A stretch of 15,784 nt of DNA from Candidatus Bathyarchaeota archaeon RBG_13_52_12 (lineage in GTDB: Archaea > Thermoproteota > Bathyarchaeia > TCS64): the NCBI GenBank assembly GCA_001774245.1, contig MEZF01000047.1, positions 22,170 through 37,953 on the forward strand, in the 5' to 3' direction. Positions within the stretch are counted from its first letter, which is position 1; the number at the start of each line of letters is the position of its first letter. Below the pieces are notes generated by a model. The model was not told the DNA's origin, did no database searches, and was given only the letters and a program-made list of their open reading frames with translations. The translations under genes and the position numbers were made by a program. Positions 13,327 to 15,784 of the stretch are shown here, in pieces.

Positions 13327-15204
13327 ATGGAGACCAAAGCGCACGAACACACGCATGAAAGGAAAGAGTCGTGGACCGGCGTAATCATCTCAGCTGTAAT
13401 ACTGGCCGCTGGCCTTATCGCCGAGTTCATAACCAACACCATACTCATCCCACACCTCCTCTACCTCGCTGTCATGATCTACGCAGGATACCCAATCGCT
13501 AAATCAGGATTAAAAGCGCTCCTGAACAGGAACATTACCATAGATATCCTCATCACGATAGCCGCCATCGGCGCCACCGCGATCGGGCATTTAGAGGAGG
13601 GCGCCAGCGTGGTGTTCCTCTTCGGCCTCGCCGAGAAGCTTGAGGACTACGCCAGCGACCGCGCAAGGCACGCCATAGAAGAACTCATGGAACTCAAACC
13701 ACTAATAGCTAGAGTACGCCGAGGCGGGGAGGAAATAGAGGTACCCGTCTCCGACGTGCTGCCGGGAGAAGTCTTCGTCGCACGCCCAGGGGACCGACTT
13801 CCGCTTGACGGCGTCATCGTTGAGGGTATCACTAGCGTGGATCAGGCTGCCATAACCGGGGAGTCGCTTCCGGCGTCGAAGGACGTTGGGGACGAAGTCT
13901 ATGCTGGGACCATCAATATTGATGGCTTCTTGGCGGCGAGGGTGACGAGGGCTTCTGAGGAGACTATGCTGAGCAGGATACAGCGATTAGTTGAGGAGGC
14001 GGAGGAGAGTAAGTCGCCGACGGAGATGTTCGTGGATCGGTTCAGCTCTTGGTATACCCCGGTGGTAATATTAGTAGCTGTCGTTGTGGCTGTCGCCCCA
14101 CCTTTCCTTCTTGGCCAGCCACTGATGGACTGGGTGTACAGGGCTTTGGTCATGCTCGTAATCGCGTGTCCATGCGCCCTCGCCATCTCGACCCCCGTCG
14201 CCATGGTCTCAGCCATTGCAAGCGCTAGCAGAAACGGTGTCCTAGTCAAGGGAAGCACATACATCGAGCAGCTAGCGAAGACGCGTATCATCGCCTTCGA
14301 CAAGACGGGCACGCTAACCCGCGGTGAGCTGGAGGTCGATGGGGTGAGTGGCGCTGACCCTGAGGATGTGGTTAAGTGCGCCGCGGCTCTGGAGGCGCAG
14401 TCGACGCACCCGATAGCCAAGGCAATCACCGAGAAGTCTGAGAGTCTAGGTCTACGAAAGGAAATTGCAACTGGATTCAAGAACTACCCTGGGCTTGGTG
14501 TTCAGGCAACGTGCAGCGGGGAGGAGGTCAGTGTGGGTAATAATCGGCTCTTCAAGGAGCTAGGCATCCCCGTAGATGGCAACCCTGTACTTGATGGCAA
14601 TGGAAAGACCACCATATTTGTGTCGAGGAAAGGGGCCATCATTGGATCATTATCGCTGACTGATAAGATTAGATTGGAGAGCCGTGGCTCGGTGGCTGCA
14701 CTTGGCCGAAGGGGAATTCAGGTTGTGATGCTTACTGGCGACAACGAGTCGACTGCGAAAGGAGTCGCAGGGAAACTTGGCATAGAACACTACAAGTCGG
14801 GTCTATTACCTGAAGATAAAGTCCATGAAGTGGAGAGCCTCCGTCGGGAGGGTGTTACCGTGATGGTTGGTGACGGGGTCAATGATGCTCCTGCACTTGC
14901 TGCGGCTGACGTTGGTGTCGTGATGGGCGCAATTGGGAGTGACGTGGCACTTGAGACCGCAGATGTTGCCCTGATGGAGGATAGGATTGAGATGGTCACC
15001 TACGCGGTTGATCTGAGTAGGTCTGCGATGCAGCGCATAAGGGAGAACATCTCGTTGTCGCTGTTAGTTAAGCTGGGTATAGCGGCTCTTGCCATGTTTG
15101 GCCTCGTTTCCCTGTGGGCGGCTGTCGCCGTCGGCGATATGGGGTTGAGTCTCGCTGTGATTTTAAACAGTATGAGGCTTGGCCGTATCAAGCCAGGTGA
15201 CTGA
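13327..15204 (+). CDS. P1B-2-type heavy-metal (Zn/Cd/Pb) translocating ATPase
   Basis: 625 residues with a short N-terminus bearing a His-rich tag (HEHTH, 6-10) and no HMA domain or CxxC. Membrane segments begin at about 16. Motifs: TGES at 177-180, CPC at 281-283 in the ion-binding helix, phosphorylated Asp325 in DKTGTLT, the HP dipeptide at 361-362 in the nucleotide domain, TGDN at 470-473 and GDGVND at 515-520. In the last two helices, Lys582 and Asp604 (in GDMG) match the P1B-2 group, which exports Zn2+, Cd2+ or Pb2+ from the cytoplasm; copper pumps have different residues there. The start ATG has a TATA-like box about 31 nt upstream and no Shine-Dalgarno. Divergent from the hydroxylase operon, convergent with the transporter gene. 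Confidence 0.95.
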   Translation: METKAHEHTHERKESWTGVIISAVILAAGLIAEFITNTILIPHLLYLAVMIYAGYPIAKSGLKALLNRNITIDILITIAAIGATAIGHLEEGASVVFLFGLAEKLEDYASDRARHAIEELMELKPLIARVRRGGEEIEVPVSDVLPGEVFVARPGDRLPLDGVIVEGITSVDQAAITGESLPASKDVGDEVYAGTINIDGFLAARVTRASEETMLSRIQRLVEEAEESKSPTEMFVDRFSSWYTPVVILVAVVVAVAPPFLLGQPLMDWVYRALVMLVIACPCALAISTPVAMVSAIASASRNGVLVKGSTYIEQLAKTRIIAFDKTGTLTRGELEVDGVSGADPEDVVKCAAALEAQSTHPIAKAITEKSESLGLRKEIATGFKNYPGLGVQATCSGEEVSVGNNRLFKELGIPVDGNPVLDGNGKTTIFVSRKGAIIGSLSLTDKIRLESRGSVAALGRRGIQVVMLTGDNESTAKGVAGKLGIEHYKSGLLPEDKVHEVESLRREGVTVMVGDGVNDAPALAAADVGVVMGAIGSDVALETADVALMEDRIEMVTYAVDLSRSAMQRIRENISLSLLVKLGIAALAMFGLVSLWAAVAVGDMGLSLAVILNSMRLGRIKPGD

Positions 15205-15244
15205 TCAGTACGCACGCGATTTTGTGTGGAGCGCGCAGCTCTCC

Positions 15245-15784
15245 CTAGAGTAGAGTTACTATGGCTACCCCTACCACTACGAGGGTCGAACCTATGATTG
15301 TACGCATAGTGAGTTTTTCTTCCCTCATAAGGAGGCGGGTTGTGATGAGTGCGAAGAGTGGGTAGCTGTAGACGATTGTTGTGACAACGCCGACGGAGCC
15401 GATTTCGAGCGCCTTCATCATTGTGAGCCAGCCTATGCTGCTGAGTACACCTGTGGCAGCGAAACAGGAGAGGCTCTGGCGACTAATATCGAGGTCCCGC
15501 GTCTGCTTGGTTGCGGTGAGGTAAACGGATATAAAGATAAGGCCGGCGACAGCACCCGTCGTGGCACTAAGAAAGGGGTCGGGCTGTAGCAAGACCCCCG
15601 ACTTACTCGCGATGTTACTCAACGAGTAGGCGAGGGCGGAGGCGAGGCCGACTAGTAGCGCCTTCTCGATCTTGAAGCCCGAGGCGCCACTGATTAGGGC
15701 GACGCCTAAGGCGACGGTAGCGGCGCCTGCGATCGTCGTCAGGTCGGGGTTCTCTGAGAGAATAGCGATCGAGAGTAGTGTTGT
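15245..15784 (-). CDS. EamA/DMT-superfamily transporter, C-terminal part (5' cut by window edge)
   Basis: The reverse frame is open from the window edge to a TAG at 15245-15247, giving 179 codons; the internal TTG at 15622 is not the gene start. The protein is very hydrophobic, with about five membrane-spanning stretches, and ends in a typical EamA repeat: GVLSSIGWLTMMKALEIG, then SVGVVTTIVYSYPLFALIT, REEKLTMRTIIGSTLVVVGV. Full-length members have ten helices and about 280-300 residues, so roughly the N-terminal 100-120 residues are missing. The family exports or imports small metabolites; the substrate is unknown. It ends 40 bp from the stop of the convergent metal ATPase. Confidence 0.85.
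   Translation of the reverse strand, partial: TTLLSIAILSENPDLTTIAGAATVALGVALISGASGFKIEKALLVGLASALAYSLSNIASKSGVLLQPDPFLSATTGAVAGLIFISVYLTATKQTRDLDISRQSLSCFAATGVLSSIGWLTMMKALEIGSVGVVTTIVYSYPLFALITTRLLMREEKLTMRTIIGSTLVVVGVAIVTLL

Noticed and set aside
13327..15204. A recombination mosaic inside the metal ATPase, suggested by alternating C-rich and T/G-rich wobble stretches
   Set aside because: The shifts are visible by eye but gradual and repeated, and all motifs fit one family; without a codon-usage calculation this is not supportable.
15205..15244. A hairpin (GAGC-GCGCA-GCTC) between the ATPase and transporter genes as a terminator
   Set aside because: The stem is only four base pairs and the T-run is four bases on the wrong side, so it is too weak to call.

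Overview
The window looks archaeal, most likely from a thermophilic member of the Thermoproteota. This is inferred from three things: genes that begin a transcription unit have TATA-like boxes about 21-33 nt before the start codon and no Shine-Dalgarno, while operon-internal genes have clear GGAGG-type sites; TTG and GTG starts are frequent; and the gene content mixes tungsten and molybdenum aldehyde enzymes. GC is about 50-62% in the lines I counted. I see no tRNA, rRNA, CRISPR array, insertion sequence or gene-free stretch longer than 300 bases.

Left part (1-2602): the 3' end of a tungsten-type aldehyde:ferredoxin oxidoreductase on the plus strand meets a minus-strand operon of pyruvate kinase, a YfcE/MJ0936-like metallophosphoesterase and L-rhamnose mutarotase (RhaM).

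Central part (2670-13113): a molybdenum-hydroxylase island. On the plus strand are a THEP1-like P-loop NTPase, then a large/medium/small (MCD, FAD, 2Fe-2S) hydroxylase operon, a small inorganic pyrophosphatase-like protein, an O-methyltransferase-type protein and an XdhC maturation factor. Converging on it from the right is a second complete large/medium/small operon on the minus strand, ending in a MocA-like molybdopterin cytidylyltransferase. The two trimers are clearly different paralogues. The second large subunit has altered cofactor-binding motifs but keeps the catalytic Glu. Neither has the CO dehydrogenase active-site loop, so CO oxidation is unlikely; aldehyde, purine, N-heterocycle or acyl-CoA substrates fit better.

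Right part (13114-15784): a 213-bp AT-rich divergent regulatory region carrying a 12-bp inverted repeat and a short GC-rich inverted repeat; a P1B-2-type (Zn/Cd/Pb) heavy-metal ATPase without an HMA domain; and the C-terminal part of an EamA/DMT transporter, convergent with the ATPase.

Working together (inference): MocA makes the MCD cofactor and releases pyrophosphate, XdhC hands sulfurated cofactor to the hydroxylases, and the pyrophosphatase could pull the reaction. RhaM, aldehyde oxidation and pyruvate kinase together suggest a non-phosphorylative sugar or deoxysugar route in which aldehydes are oxidised by Mo or W enzymes, but no dehydrogenase, dehydratase or aldolase of such a pathway lies in this window.
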